Origin: Adhaeribacter swui
GTDB lineage: Bacteria > Bacteroidota > Bacteroidia > Cytophagales > Hymenobacteraceae
Assembly: GCF_014217805.1 (NCBI RefSeq)
Contig: NZ_CP055156.1
Span: 5,524,585 to 5,588,584, forward strand
Length of the DNA: 64,000 bases
Direction of reading: 5' to 3'
This document shows positions 18,384 to 27,905 of this stretch, piece after piece. Made by a program: the position numbers and the translations under genes. Under the pieces are notes generated by a model, which did no database searches, was not told the origin of the DNA, and was given only the letters and a program-made list of their open reading frames with translations. The first letter of the stretch is position 1; the number at the start of each line of letters is the position of its first letter.

Positions 18384-18725
18384 TCAGTAGCCGGGGTTAA
18401 AAATATCGCCCAGAAACAAATTTTTTTCAAAATTTACATTTTAGGTTAGGCAAGCTTTAATTCAGGCTGGGGAATTTTTCCGTTAAACAAACTTCAAAGC
18501 AAACCTGTAAACTTGCTATTAACAAAGCTTTTACCGGAAAAAGCGAACGCTGCTTTTTAAGCAATTGTTTTGTTAAAAGAACCTTAATGCATGGGTAAAC
18601 CATCATTCCTTATCGGCTAATCGCCAGCTTTTACCTGGTACCCGTTATACTATTAAAATCTAAAGTATATTTTTAATTAAGGACTTACGTTTATTTATCA
18701 GACGTAAATATCCGGAGGCGCACTT
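18384..18725. other. 342-bp intergenic region
   Basis: It contains one hairpin, AAAAAGC (18538-18544) with GCTTTTT (18552-18558), which could terminate the thiolase transcript. The promoter of the MORN-repeat gene should lie in its second half. Nothing else was recognised. Confidence 0.4.
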
Positions 18726-20135
18726 ATGAATTATTTTTGGCGTAATATTTTACTTATTGGCTTTATTTCTCTGGTTGTTTTTACTGCTGCTGGCCAGAAC
18801 CGGCGGCAAAAAGTAGTGAGTTACCACGACTCTGTACGCACAGCCATTAAGCAAATTTACTATGTAGTACCGCCGGATACGGTACCCGAAGGCACCTACA
18901 AACGTTTTTACCGGAGCGGAAAACTCGAAGCCATTACCAGCTTTGTAAACGGCAAGCAAGACAGCGCCTACCTCGAATTTTATGAAAATGGTGCGAAGCG
19001 GGTTACGGTAAACTATAAAGATGGCTTACGGCAAGGTCTTTTTGAATCTTTTTACCCGAACGGTAAGCCGCTACAACAAGCCAATTATACCGACGATAAG
19101 CAAACCGGACCCATAAAAACGTTTTTTGAAAATGGTAATCCTAAAATGGAAGCCACCTTCGTCAATGGTTATCCGGAAGGTGAAGTAAAGGAGTATTTTC
19201 CGGAGGGTGGTTTACAATCCAGCATTACCTACGTAAAAAGCCAGCAAAGCGGCCCCGCCAAAACTTATTACCCGAATGGTAAATTAAAAACAGAAGCAAA
19301 CTATAAAAATGGTGTATTGGATGGGTATTATAAAACCTATTATGATAATGGCCAGCCCGAGTCGGAGGCTACCAACGAGGGCGGTAAACGCACCGGCGTT
19401 ACGCGTACTTATTACCGGTCGGGCAAGTTAAAATCCGAAACTAATTTTAAAACTGTTATTCTGGTAAAGCCTAAAGTCGTTACCCCGGATGGCCAGATAA
19501 ACAAAGAACGGGTACTTACCAAATTTAAAAATACCACCAGCCAACCCGATGGCCTGGCCCGCACCTATTACGAGAGTGGGCAAAAAATGAGTGAGATAAA
19601 TTATGTGAATGGTAAAATGGCGGGCACCGCGCAGTACTTTTACCCTAGCGGCAAGCTTAAACAAGAAATCCGCTACGCCAACGAAGAGAAAGACCGCAGG
19701 ATTACCACGTATTACGAATCCGGCAACGTACGCGAAGAGCAATTTTTTAAAAATAACGCCAAAACCGGCACCTGGAAAACCTTTTACGATGGCAAACAGC
19801 TAAGCCTGCAGGAAACTTACGAAAATGGGAAGTTAACCAAGGAGCGGCTAGCCTATTACCCAAACGGGCAGCTAAAAGAAAAAGCCACTTACGAAAACGG
19901 AAAAATAGTGGGAAAAGCTTTTACTTACCACGACAACGGCAAAGTACAGTCCGAAACCGAATACAAAAATGGTTTGAAAAACGGTCCTTTTAAACAATTT
20001 TACAGCTCCGGCGAACCCGAACTAACGGGCAATTACCGGTACAACCGGCAGATTGGCACCTGGAAACACTTTGATGAAGAAGGCAAAATAGTTAAACATA
20101 CCACCTACAAAAATGGCATTGCCGTAGCGGAATAG
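18726..20135 (+). CDS. Secreted MORN-repeat (YwqK-like) protein
   Basis: A 469-residue exported protein with a signal peptide (about 1-24, ending FTAAGQ). The mature protein is almost entirely MORN-variant repeats of about 22-24 residues, pattern G.YK.YYPNGKLK.EA.Y.NG (for example KTYYPNGKLKTEANYKNGVLDGYYKTYYDNGQPESEA is a two-repeat span; about 17 copies overall). Databases often label these as the antitoxin component YwqK, but there is no partner toxin here and the protein is exported, so I would not use that label. MORN sheets usually bind proteins or lipids. It is followed by a strong terminator and probably monocistronic. Confidence 0.82.
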   Translation: MNYFWRNILLIGFISLVVFTAAGQNRRQKVVSYHDSVRTAIKQIYYVVPPDTVPEGTYKRFYRSGKLEAITSFVNGKQDSAYLEFYENGAKRVTVNYKDGLRQGLFESFYPNGKPLQQANYTDDKQTGPIKTFFENGNPKMEATFVNGYPEGEVKEYFPEGGLQSSITYVKSQQSGPAKTYYPNGKLKTEANYKNGVLDGYYKTYYDNGQPESEATNEGGKRTGVTRTYYRSGKLKSETNFKTVILVKPKVVTPDGQINKERVLTKFKNTTSQPDGLARTYYESGQKMSEINYVNGKMAGTAQYFYPSGKLKQEIRYANEEKDRRITTYYESGNVREEQFFKNNAKTGTWKTFYDGKQLSLQETYENGKLTKERLAYYPNGQLKEKATYENGKIVGKAFTYHDNGKVQSETEYKNGLKNGPFKQFYSSGEPELTGNYRYNRQIGTWKHFDEEGKIVKHTTYKNGIAVAE

Positions 20136-20162
20136 CCGTGGCTAATAACTTATGCTTTTGCT

Positions 20163-20192
20163 AAAAGGTGAAATGTAATTTTCACCTTTTTT
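20163..20192 (+). terminator. Rho-independent terminator
   Basis: AAAAGGTGAAA (20163-20173) pairs with TTTCACCTTTT (20180-20190), loop 6 nt, followed by further T residues. It lies 27 bp after the MORN-protein stop. Confidence 0.8.
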
Positions 20193-20351
20193 CTTTAACG
20201 TGAGTCCGAGATAAATATAAGCCCATTTTATTTATTCGGTAACATCAGAATAAACAGTTTTTATATTTCTCTTCCAGCAAGCAGGATTAAATTTAGCTTT
20301 AGCCGATTATAGATTAAACTGGAAAAGTAGCTACGTTTAATTTTTTAAATT

Positions 20352-21533
20352 TTACTCTTCTTTCACTTTACGGGTACCCCGGTATAGTTCGTATTTCAGC
20401 AACCTACACTCAATGGGGCCATTGTACAACGGAATACGTCGCGAAGTTTTTAGGCCTATGTGTTTGGCGGCATCCAGGTTGCCGGTAAATACAAACGCAT
20501 CGTAACCCGAAAAATTGGTTTTAAAAGTATCACCTATTAACTTATACAATTGATTTAGATCATCCGGCCTAATACGCTCACCATAAGGCGGATTAACAAT
20601 TATAATTCCTTTGTCACCAACTCCTTGGGCTTCTTTAAGATCACGTACCCGTAGCCGGATGAAATCTTCTAAACCGGCTTGCGTAATATTATTGCGGGCA
20701 GCCTCGATGTAATCTTTATCAATATCCGACCCAATAATAGTAACTTCCTTATCGGGTAATTGGGCAGCTTCAGCTTCGGCTATTATTTGTTGTAATAAAT
20801 CTTCGTCGTAGTCGGGCCATTGCATAAAACCAAAGTTATCGCGGCGATAAAGACCGGGGGCCATGTTGTGCGCCAACAAAGCCGCTTCGGTTAAAAAAGT
20901 ACCGGAGCCGCACATCGGGTCAATTAATGGCGATTGCGTATCCCAATTGGTTAATAATATTATGCCCGCGGCCAGCACTTCGCTTAAAGGTGCTACGTTG
21001 GTTTGTTGCCGATAGCCCCGCCGGTGCAAAGAAGTACCAGAGGCGTCTAAAGCCAGCGTCACAAAATTTTCGTGCATGTGCAGGTTCAGGCGAATATCGG
21101 GCCGCTCCACATCTACGGATGGCCGCTCTCCGGTACGTTGCCGGAATTGGTCCACAATGGCGTCTTTGGTTAACTGCGATACAAACAACGAGTGCTCGAA
21201 CGAAGATTGATTAACCACACTCTGGATAGCAAATGTTTGATTAGGCTGCAGGTAATCCGACCAATGAATTTTACTTACCTGGCGGTATAAATCGCGCTCA
21301 TCGCGGGCGGTAAACGTACGAAAGGGTTTCAAAATCCGGATAGCCGTACGGCACCAGATATTAGCCCGGTACAGCAAACTTTTATCGCCGGTAAACTCCA
21401 CAGCCCGGTTGCCCAGGTAAATATTTTCTGCCCCTAAATCGAACAACTCCTGGGCCAGGATTTCCTCTAAACCAAACAAAGTAGTTGCAATGTATTTAGA
21501 TGATTCGGGTTGAGCAGAATTATTGTAAGCCAT
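20352..21533 (-). CDS. THUMP-domain RNA methyltransferase
   Basis: A 393-residue class I SAM-dependent methyltransferase of the RlmL-N/YpsC group, expected to make N2-methylguanosine in 23S rRNA. Order: N-terminal ferredoxin-like and THUMP domain (residues about 10-160, including TTLFGLEEILAQELFDLGA), then a Rossmann methyltransferase with DPMCGSGTFLTEAA (SAM-binding, about 203-216) and the catalytic NPPYGER motif (about 315-321), typical of N6/N2 base methylases. It lacks the second, RlmK-type methyltransferase found in the E. coli fusion. It stands alone on minus, facing the MORN gene across a terminator. Confidence 0.88.
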   Translation of the reverse strand: MAYNNSAQPESSKYIATTLFGLEEILAQELFDLGAENIYLGNRAVEFTGDKSLLYRANIWCRTAIRILKPFRTFTARDERDLYRQVSKIHWSDYLQPNQTFAIQSVVNQSSFEHSLFVSQLTKDAIVDQFRQRTGERPSVDVERPDIRLNLHMHENFVTLALDASGTSLHRRGYRQQTNVAPLSEVLAAGIILLTNWDTQSPLIDPMCGSGTFLTEAALLAHNMAPGLYRRDNFGFMQWPDYDEDLLQQIIAEAEAAQLPDKEVTIIGSDIDKDYIEAARNNITQAGLEDFIRLRVRDLKEAQGVGDKGIIIVNPPYGERIRPDDLNQLYKLIGDTFKTNFSGYDAFVFTGNLDAAKHIGLKTSRRIPLYNGPIECRLLKYELYRGTRKVKEE

Positions 21534-21934
21534 AAAGAAACGGATGTAGCGTATAAAGTCGCGAATTTAACTCTTTCTTGGTTGGTTTATCCGGAAAACT
21601 AAAAAGAGGTTCCGTTTTACTGTGTTTTACCGAAACAATAAGACCTGATTTTTAATAATCTTTTTAAATTATAAAAGCCTTACGACGGCATAACAGTATA
21701 CTCCAACGAACAAATTTTAAAAAATTTATATTACACTATAACTTTAAATACTATTATTTAATTTACTGAAATTCAATAATTTTTATAAACAAGATAAATA
21801 TTTTACATTAAACTTTTAGTGGATGCTATTTATTTTAGCATCAATCTTAAACCAGAGATTTAGTAAATTTTTATCGTTAATTAGAGTAATACGCTTCCGC
21901 TGCGAATACGTACTTTTGCTTTAAATTTTAAAAA
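21534..21934. other. 401-bp divergent intergenic region
   Basis: AT-rich region between the divergent methyltransferase and murB genes. The only candidate signal I see is the TACTTTTG at 21911. Confidence 0.4.
21911..21918 (+). promoter_or_regulatory. Candidate -7 element upstream of murB
   Basis: TACTTTTG fits TAnnTTTG and lies 17 bp before the murB ATG, which would give a very short leader. No clear -33 TTTG was found at the expected distance. Confidence 0.35.
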
Positions 21935-22951
21935 ATGGAATTACAACGCAACGTTTCTCTGCGGCCTTACAATACTTTTGGAATGGAAGTAAAAGCCCGG
22001 TTGTTTGCTGTTTTTAATACTGTAGCCGAGCTGCAGCAACTGCTTCGATTACCAGAAATACAGAACCTGCCCAAATTAATTTTAGGCGGCGGCAGCAATA
22101 TTTTATTTACCCAGGATTTTGATGGAGTGGTTTTAAAAAACAACATCCTGGGAATTGAGATAAATGACCTGGATGCGGATTATAGTTTGGTAAAATCTGG
22201 AAGCGGGGTAATCTGGCACGACTTGGTTTTACATACTCTGGAACAAGGGCTTGGCGGATTAGAAAATTTATCTTTAATACCGGGTACCGTGGGGGCCGCT
22301 CCGCTGCAAAACATCGGCGCTTACGGGGTAGAACTAAAGGATGTATTTGAAAGCCTGGAAGCTGTTAATCTAAGCTCCGGAGAATTGCAGACGTTTAATG
22401 CAGAGCAATGCAAATTTGGCTACCGCGAAAGTATTTTTAAAAACGAGCTGAAAGGCCAGTATATCGTAGTGTCTGTTACGTTACGTTTGCGGAAAAAGCC
22501 GTTTTTTAACACGTCGTATGGCGCTATTGCCCAAACCTTGGCAGCAATGCAGGTACAAGAGCTAAATGCCCGCGCTATCAGCGAAGCCGTTTGCCAAATA
22601 CGCAAAAGCAAACTCCCCGATCCGGCCCAGATTGGCAATGCCGGTAGTTTTTTTAAAAATCCAGAAATTCCGGTGGAGCAATTTACCAGTTTACAAGAAC
22701 AATATCCCACCATCCCGAGTTATCCCACTACTCCCGGCAAAGTAAAGGTGCCGGCAGGTTGGTTAATTGAACAAGCTGGCTGGAAAGGCCGCCGCTTCGA
22801 ATCCTACGGCGTCCACAAAGACCAAGCCCTGGTACTGGTAAATTACGGCGGAGCACGGGGCAATCAGGTGCAAGATTTAGCTCACCAGATTATCAAATCT
22901 GTTCAAGAAAAATTCAACATTACACTTCAACCAGAAGTTAATATCATTTAA
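21935..22951 (+). CDS. murB: UDP-N-acetylmuramate dehydrogenase MurB
   Basis: Cytoplasmic FAD enzyme of 338 residues that reduces UDP-GlcNAc-enolpyruvate to UDP-MurNAc with NADPH, the second committed step of peptidoglycan synthesis. The family start NVSLRPYNTFGMEVKA, the FAD-binding LILGGGSNILFT and GAAPLQNIGAYG, and the catalytic Ser in NAGSFFKNP are present. The C-terminus has GWKGRRFESYGVHKDQALVLVNYG, typical of the type I (E. coli-like) enzyme, and the length also fits type I. It is convergent with mutS2 and separated from it by a shared terminator. Confidence 0.95.
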   Translation: MELQRNVSLRPYNTFGMEVKARLFAVFNTVAELQQLLRLPEIQNLPKLILGGGSNILFTQDFDGVVLKNNILGIEINDLDADYSLVKSGSGVIWHDLVLHTLEQGLGGLENLSLIPGTVGAAPLQNIGAYGVELKDVFESLEAVNLSSGELQTFNAEQCKFGYRESIFKNELKGQYIVVSVTLRLRKKPFFNTSYGAIAQTLAAMQVQELNARAISEAVCQIRKSKLPDPAQIGNAGSFFKNPEIPVEQFTSLQEQYPTIPSYPTTPGKVKVPAGWLIEQAGWKGRRFESYGVHKDQALVLVNYGGARGNQVQDLAHQIIKSVQEKFNITLQPEVNII

Positions 22952-23021
22952 ATCAAATAGCTGATTTACAGAAATTTTAAAATTTTATAAAATTATAATA
23001 TTCCGCAATCATCCTTATAAA

Positions 23022-23054
23022 AAAAGCTTCTTCCGAGTATCAGAAGAAGCTTTT
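23022..23054. terminator. Bidirectional terminator between murB and mutS2
   Basis: AAAAGCTTCTTC (23022-23033) pairs with GAAGAAGCTTTT (23043-23054), loop 9 nt. A-runs on one side and T-runs on the other suit both converging transcripts. Confidence 0.8.
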
Positions 23055-23077
23055 ATAATCTTAAAAAATCAGGTTTT

Positions 23078-25474
23078 TTACTTTAATACAACCAGGCTTA
23101 CTCCATCACCGCCCCGCTCAATATGCTCGTCGCTGATACTGGCTACCTCGCGTTGTGAGCGCAAATAATCCCGGATAATTTGTTTTAAAATGCCGTTGCC
23201 CCGGCCATGAATAATTTTAATTTCGGGAATCCCCAACATCACGGCATCATCCAGAAAGTTCATTACGCGGGTTAAAGCATCTTCGGCCCGCTCGCCGCGT
23301 ACATCCAAAGTAGTGCTAAAATCCGACATGCGCTGGGTAAGATCAAGGCCGCGGGCAAAACCAGGCGCCGCTACTTCTTTTTCTTTCTTGGCTTTTTTCA
23401 CGGGTCCTTCCACCCTTTCCAGATTGGCAATCTTCACAATAGATTTTAAATCGCCGAACATTACTTCGGCGGTGCTGCCTTTTACCGCAACAATTTCACC
23501 CACCGACTCCTGACCTATTAAAGCTACTTTATCGCCGGGCTTTAACGCTTTGCTACCAACGGCGGTACGTAGTATGGTGCGGGGCTCCATTTTCAGCTCT
23601 TTTTCCACGAATACTTCCAGTTCTTGCCGCGCCTGTTTAGTCGTTTCCTTCTCGGCATTGGCATCCCGGATTTGCTTAATCGTGGATTCAATTTGCTTAT
23701 TGGTATCCTTCAGTAAACCTTTGGCTTTAAGTTTAGCCTCCCGCAGAATATCGTCTTTATTTTCTTCAATGTGCTTTTTCAGCTCGGTGTATTCCTTGGC
23801 GGCGGCGCGTAGTTTGCGTTCCTGGGTCTCCAGTTCGGCGTTGCGCTTTTCAAAGGTATTTTTCTCTACTTCTAATTCTTCTAATAACCGATCGTAGCGA
23901 ATTTTATCTTTACCCACCAGTTTACTCGCTTTCTGCACAATTTCTTTCGGTAAGCCAATTTTACGGGCAATTTCAATAGCAAACGACGAACCTGGCTTGC
24001 CAATATCTAACTGGTACAGCGGCTGCAGCTCTTTAGGGTCGTAGCGCATGGCTCCGTTAACAATACCTGGCGTATGTTCCGCGTAATTTTTAAGATTGGT
24101 GTAGTGCGTAGTAATAACCCCGTAGGCCTGGTTTTGATTTAGTTTCTCCAATACAGCTTCGGCAATGGCGCCGCCAAGCTGCGGTTCGGTACCGGTTCCA
24201 AATTCATCAATCAAGACCAAACTTTTCTTGTCCGCAAAAAGCACAAATTGCTTCATGTTCTGCAAATGCGAACTGTAGGTACTTAAATCGTTTTCAATGG
24301 ATTGCTCGTCGCCGATATCGATGAATAAATTTTCAAAAATACCCGCTTCCGAACCTTCGTTGGCCGGAATCAGCAAACCACACTGCACCATGTACTGCAA
24401 AGTCCCCACCGTTTTTAAAGCTACCGATTTACCCCCCGCGTTCGGTCCAGAGATGACCAAAATGCGTTGATCAGGGTTTAACCGGATGGTAAGAGGCACC
24501 ACTTGCCGTTGCTGAGCTGATAAGGATAAAAACAACAGCGGGTGACGGGCATCTTTAAAATTTACCCGGGGTTGCTTGTGCAAGGTGGGCAACGTAGACT
24601 CCGTGCGGTTGGCAAAAATAGCTTTGGCCCGGATAAAATCGAGCAATCCTAAGTACTGGTAGGCTTTACGTAAATCCGGAATAAAACCGCGCAACAAAGT
24701 GGTTAATTCAGTTAAAATCCGGATTAATTCGCGGTTATAGGCGTTCTCCAGTTCTTTAATGTCATTGTTTAAACCAAACACCACATCTGGCTCAATATAA
24801 ACGGTTTGTCCGGTAGTTGACTCATCATGAATCAAGCCTTTTACCTTACGTTTGTATTCGGCAATTACGGGTATTACAATGCGCCCGCTCCGGATAGTTG
24901 GTTCGGCATCCCCGGGAGTCCAGCCTTCGTTTTTGGCGTGGCGCAAGATGCTTTGGATTTGCTTCCGCAGGATACCTTGCTGGGCAATTAACTCGCCTTT
25001 AATCCGACCCAATGCGGGCGAAGCCGAATCTTTAACAGCGCCGTTATCGTCCACTACCTTATCCAGGCTAATGGTTAGTTTCTTATCAATTTCAATGTTG
25101 GCGCCCAAACTTTTCAGGTAAGGATACAAGCCTTCCTCTGATTCATAGAAGAAGCCCAAAGCTTGCCGGATAGTCCGGAGTGACATTTTAATTTGAAAAA
25201 AGGAAGTAACGTCCAGAAAACTGCCCTCAATAGCGGCTCGGTTTAAGGCTTCCGTTACATCAAAGTAATACTGCGTCGGAAACTCAGCGCCGGCGGCAAG
25301 TAAACTTTTAAATTCGTGGGTTTGCTCCAGTAGTTTGTGAATCAGGTCGTGCCTGGTTAAAAACTGCATCCGGGTTACGAACTGCCGGCCCAAGGGGCTG
25401 AGGCAAGCATCGGCAAGTATTTCCCGGATTTGGTTAAACCCTATTTTTTGCTCAAAATTCTGAGGATAAATCAA
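23078..25474 (-). CDS. mutS2: MutS2 family protein (Smr endonuclease)
   Basis: A 798-residue MutS2/RqcU-type ATPase. It lacks the mismatch-recognition domain of MutS1. Helical core residues are at about 1-320; the ATPase follows with Walker A GPNAGGKS (343-350), Walker B SLVLIDEFGTGTEP and the TTHYTNLKNYA switch. A long coiled coil spans about 520-640. The C-terminal Smr domain (about 725-798) shows TLDVRGERAEDAL and the catalytic-type HGRGNGILKQIIRDYL. Members suppress recombination or split collided ribosomes; the sequence does not say which. The start codon at 25474 gives MIYPQNFEQKIGF, the normal MutS2 N-terminus. Confidence 0.94.
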   Translation of the reverse strand: MIYPQNFEQKIGFNQIREILADACLSPLGRQFVTRMQFLTRHDLIHKLLEQTHEFKSLLAAGAEFPTQYYFDVTEALNRAAIEGSFLDVTSFFQIKMSLRTIRQALGFFYESEEGLYPYLKSLGANIEIDKKLTISLDKVVDDNGAVKDSASPALGRIKGELIAQQGILRKQIQSILRHAKNEGWTPGDAEPTIRSGRIVIPVIAEYKRKVKGLIHDESTTGQTVYIEPDVVFGLNNDIKELENAYNRELIRILTELTTLLRGFIPDLRKAYQYLGLLDFIRAKAIFANRTESTLPTLHKQPRVNFKDARHPLLFLSLSAQQRQVVPLTIRLNPDQRILVISGPNAGGKSVALKTVGTLQYMVQCGLLIPANEGSEAGIFENLFIDIGDEQSIENDLSTYSSHLQNMKQFVLFADKKSLVLIDEFGTGTEPQLGGAIAEAVLEKLNQNQAYGVITTHYTNLKNYAEHTPGIVNGAMRYDPKELQPLYQLDIGKPGSSFAIEIARKIGLPKEIVQKASKLVGKDKIRYDRLLEELEVEKNTFEKRNAELETQERKLRAAAKEYTELKKHIEENKDDILREAKLKAKGLLKDTNKQIESTIKQIRDANAEKETTKQARQELEVFVEKELKMEPRTILRTAVGSKALKPGDKVALIGQESVGEIVAVKGSTAEVMFGDLKSIVKIANLERVEGPVKKAKKEKEVAAPGFARGLDLTQRMSDFSTTLDVRGERAEDALTRVMNFLDDAVMLGIPEIKIIHGRGNGILKQIIRDYLRSQREVASISDEHIERGGDGVSLVVLK

Positions 25475-25630
25475 AGCTTGTTTAAATTTGTTTAGTAACC
25501 CAATATAACGTTACCTTCCGGGTATTATGTTCCGGAATCTGTTTGCATTTCTGGTAAATTCCTGCAAATATGCCGAAACAATCCTGGTTCTGATAAAATA
25601 TTTTAGACCGTACTTATTTTTTAAAGTTTT

Positions 25631-26089
25631 ATGATTTTCGACCACCTACAAAATGCGGCCCGTTACACCGTTTTACATCCTGATTTTGAAGTAGCTTTTA
25701 ATTTTTTAAAAAATAACAAAGTAGCCGATTTACCCACGGGGAAACATACCATTCGCGGGGAAGAAGTTTTTGCCATTATTTCGGATGATTTTGGTTTTGG
25801 TGGCAAGGAACAAGCCCGATTAGAATCGCACCGCCATTACATCGATATTCAGGTGGTACTGGCAGGTACTGACGTGATGGGTTGGCAACGCTTAGCGGCT
25901 TGCCAGAATATAACCGAACCCTACACGCCCGAGCGTGACCTGATATTTTACAGCGACCAGCCCTTGGTATGGTTTGAAGTTCCGGCCGATCATTTTGTAA
26001 TTTTTTACCCGGAAGACACGCACGCGCCCTTAGCTACTGCCGATAAACTGAGAAAAATAGTTTTCAAAATAGCCATCCAGGAAAGTTAA
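25631..26089 (+). CDS. YhcH/YjgK/YiaL family protein
   Basis: A 152-residue cytoplasmic protein of the YhcH/YjgK/YiaL (DUF386, EbgC-like) family, a cupin-type fold. Visible signatures are LPTGKHTIRGEEVFAII, the metal-type LESHRHYIDIQVVLAGTDVMGW, and HFVIFYPEDTHAP near the end; the His and Glu residues of these motifs form the expected metal site. Family members act on sugars, for example as anomerases linked to sialic acid or galactoside metabolism. No sugar-catabolic genes are adjacent, so the substrate is unknown. Confidence 0.88.
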   Translation: MIFDHLQNAARYTVLHPDFEVAFNFLKNNKVADLPTGKHTIRGEEVFAIISDDFGFGGKEQARLESHRHYIDIQVVLAGTDVMGWQRLAACQNITEPYTPERDLIFYSDQPLVWFEVPADHFVIFYPEDTHAPLATADKLRKIVFKIAIQES

Positions 26090-26480
26090 CCAAGCTAACT
26101 AAAAATCAAGTTTGCTGATAAAAGTTGGAGTTGTTTTCCCTCTAAGTTATTTTATTTAATCTATTTATTATCACCAATAAAACAAAATCATATTTAATCT
26201 TTTACTTCAATATCATAACTACGTCCCAAGCTGGTTTAGGATAGCTGCCGATGGACTTATTTGCTGTACACGGAGCGTCGTTGCTATTTCTGATTTTTAA
26301 AATTTAAAAAATGTTGGTATACTGGTTTATTAAGCCGCGCCCCGAATATAAAAATGATTACTAACTTACTTTATAGCTTGAACATTCTTAAATATTAATA
26401 ATTTTAAAAATTATTCCGTATAACAGCTTTCGGCTTCTGATACGTAGTAGTACCAACAAAATTCAAAGACTTTACGAAGC
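26090..26480. other. 391-bp intergenic region
   Basis: AT-rich DNA with no ORF or clear hairpin, including a local GATTTTTAAAATTTAAAAAA run near 26293. It presumably carries the promoter of the response-regulator gene. Confidence 0.4.
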
Positions 26481-27647
26481 ATGCCCAAAATTCTGATTAT
26501 AGACGACGAACGCAGTATTCGTCATACCCTGAAGGAAATTCTGGAATACGAAAGCTATTCTGTAGATGAAGCCGCCGACGGGGAAGTTGGCCTGGACCAA
26601 TTGCGCAAGAACAAGTACGACGTGGTACTCTGCGACATTAAAATGCCCAAAATGGATGGCTTAGAAGTACTGCAGCGTGCCCAGGAAATTGCCCCGGACG
26701 TACCATTTATCATGATCTCGGCCCATGGCACCATTGATACCGCAGTAGATGCCACAAAAAAAGGCGCCTACGACTTCCTGCAAAAACCACCGGATTTAAA
26801 TCGTTTGCTGGTTACCGTGCGCAATGCCCTGGATAAAGCCAATCTGGTAACCGAAACCAAGAAGCTGAAGAAAAAAATTTCTAAAAATTACGAGATGGTG
26901 GGTAGTTCGCCGGCGCTGGAAAAAGTTCGTCGGGCCATCGACAAAGTAGCTCAAACCGATGCCCGCGTTTTAATTACCGGACCGAATGGGGCCGGTAAGG
27001 AAATGGTAGCCCGGCAACTGCACGAGAAAAGTAATCGCTCCGATGGCCCCATGGTAGAGGTAAACTGCGCCGCCATTCCCAGCGAACTGATCGAAAGCGA
27101 ATTGTTTGGCCACGAAAAAGGCTCGTTTACCTCGGCGGTGAAGCAGCGCATAGGTAAATTTGAGCAAGCCAACGGCGGCACCTTGTTTCTGGACGAAATT
27201 GGCGACATGAGCTTATCGGCGCAGGCCAAAGTATTGCGGGCCTTGCAGGAAAATAAAATTACCCGGGTAGGCGGCGAAAAAGAAATTTCGGTGGATGTAC
27301 GGGTAGTAGCGGCTACCAACAAAGATTTACTCAAAGAAATAGAAGATCGTAATTTCCGCGAGGATTTGTATCACCGATTGGGTGTGATTTTAATTCACGT
27401 GCCACCGTTAAACGAACGCCGCGAAGATATACCCGAACTGGTGCAAAAGTTTTTAGCCGATATTGCCCGCGACTACGGCAGCAAGCCCAAACGCATTACG
27501 CCGGCCGCTTTAACCTTTTTGCAGCAACTAGATTGGCGGGGTAATATCCGGGAATTGCGCAACGTGGTAGAACGTTTGGTAATTATGAGCGACGACGAAA
27601 TCTCGGAAGAAGATGCCCGTTCGTTTGCCCGCCCGGCAGTAGCGTAA
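26481..27647 (+). CDS. NtrC-type response regulator lacking DNA-binding domain
   Basis: A 388-residue sigma-54-dependent activator. Receiver domain 1-120 with phospho-acceptor Asp52 (VVLCDIKMPKMDG) and Lys102. AAA+ domain about 138-370 with Walker A GPNGAGKE (167-174), the sigma-54 contact loop as GSFTSA (214-219, normally GAFTGA), Walker B GGTLFLDEIGDM and the arginine-finger region. The protein ends at SEEDARSFARPAVA, right after the AAA+ lid, and lacks the C-terminal Fis-type helix-turn-helix. It may therefore activate from solution like other truncated family members, an inference. No histidine kinase is adjacent. Confidence 0.88.
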   Translation: MPKILIIDDERSIRHTLKEILEYESYSVDEAADGEVGLDQLRKNKYDVVLCDIKMPKMDGLEVLQRAQEIAPDVPFIMISAHGTIDTAVDATKKGAYDFLQKPPDLNRLLVTVRNALDKANLVTETKKLKKKISKNYEMVGSSPALEKVRRAIDKVAQTDARVLITGPNGAGKEMVARQLHEKSNRSDGPMVEVNCAAIPSELIESELFGHEKGSFTSAVKQRIGKFEQANGGTLFLDEIGDMSLSAQAKVLRALQENKITRVGGEKEISVDVRVVAATNKDLLKEIEDRNFREDLYHRLGVILIHVPPLNERREDIPELVQKFLADIARDYGSKPKRITPAALTFLQQLDWRGNIRELRNVVERLVIMSDDEISEEDARSFARPAVA

Positions 27648-27705
27648 TTTTATTGTTTGTTCTATGTAACGAGCAACGGGCAAATCCGCTTATTTTAAAA
27701 TTTAA

Positions 27706-27747
27706 GGAGAAATCAATCGGGTAAAATCGGTTTGATTTCTCCTTTTT
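27706..27747 (+). terminator. Rho-independent terminator
   Basis: GGAGAAATCAA (27706-27716) pairs with TTGATTTCTCC (27732-27742), followed by TTTTT. It lies 59 bp after the response-regulator stop. Confidence 0.82.
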
Positions 27748-27905
27748 GTTTTTGCGCCGTTAAAATTTTAAAAATTTAAAATTTACAAATCTTGTTTTTC
27801 AGGATCAGCTAAAAATCTATCCTCACCATCCCGATATTAAAAACGCAATAATAGATTAAAGTCGAAAAAACGAATAACAAACATCGAGCAACAACTTTAC
27901 GGCTT

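Noticed and set aside
18726-20135. Toxin-antitoxin system, suggested by the YwqK-type repeats.
   Set aside because: The protein is exported, 469 residues long, monocistronic and has no toxin neighbour; MORN repeats explain the similarity.
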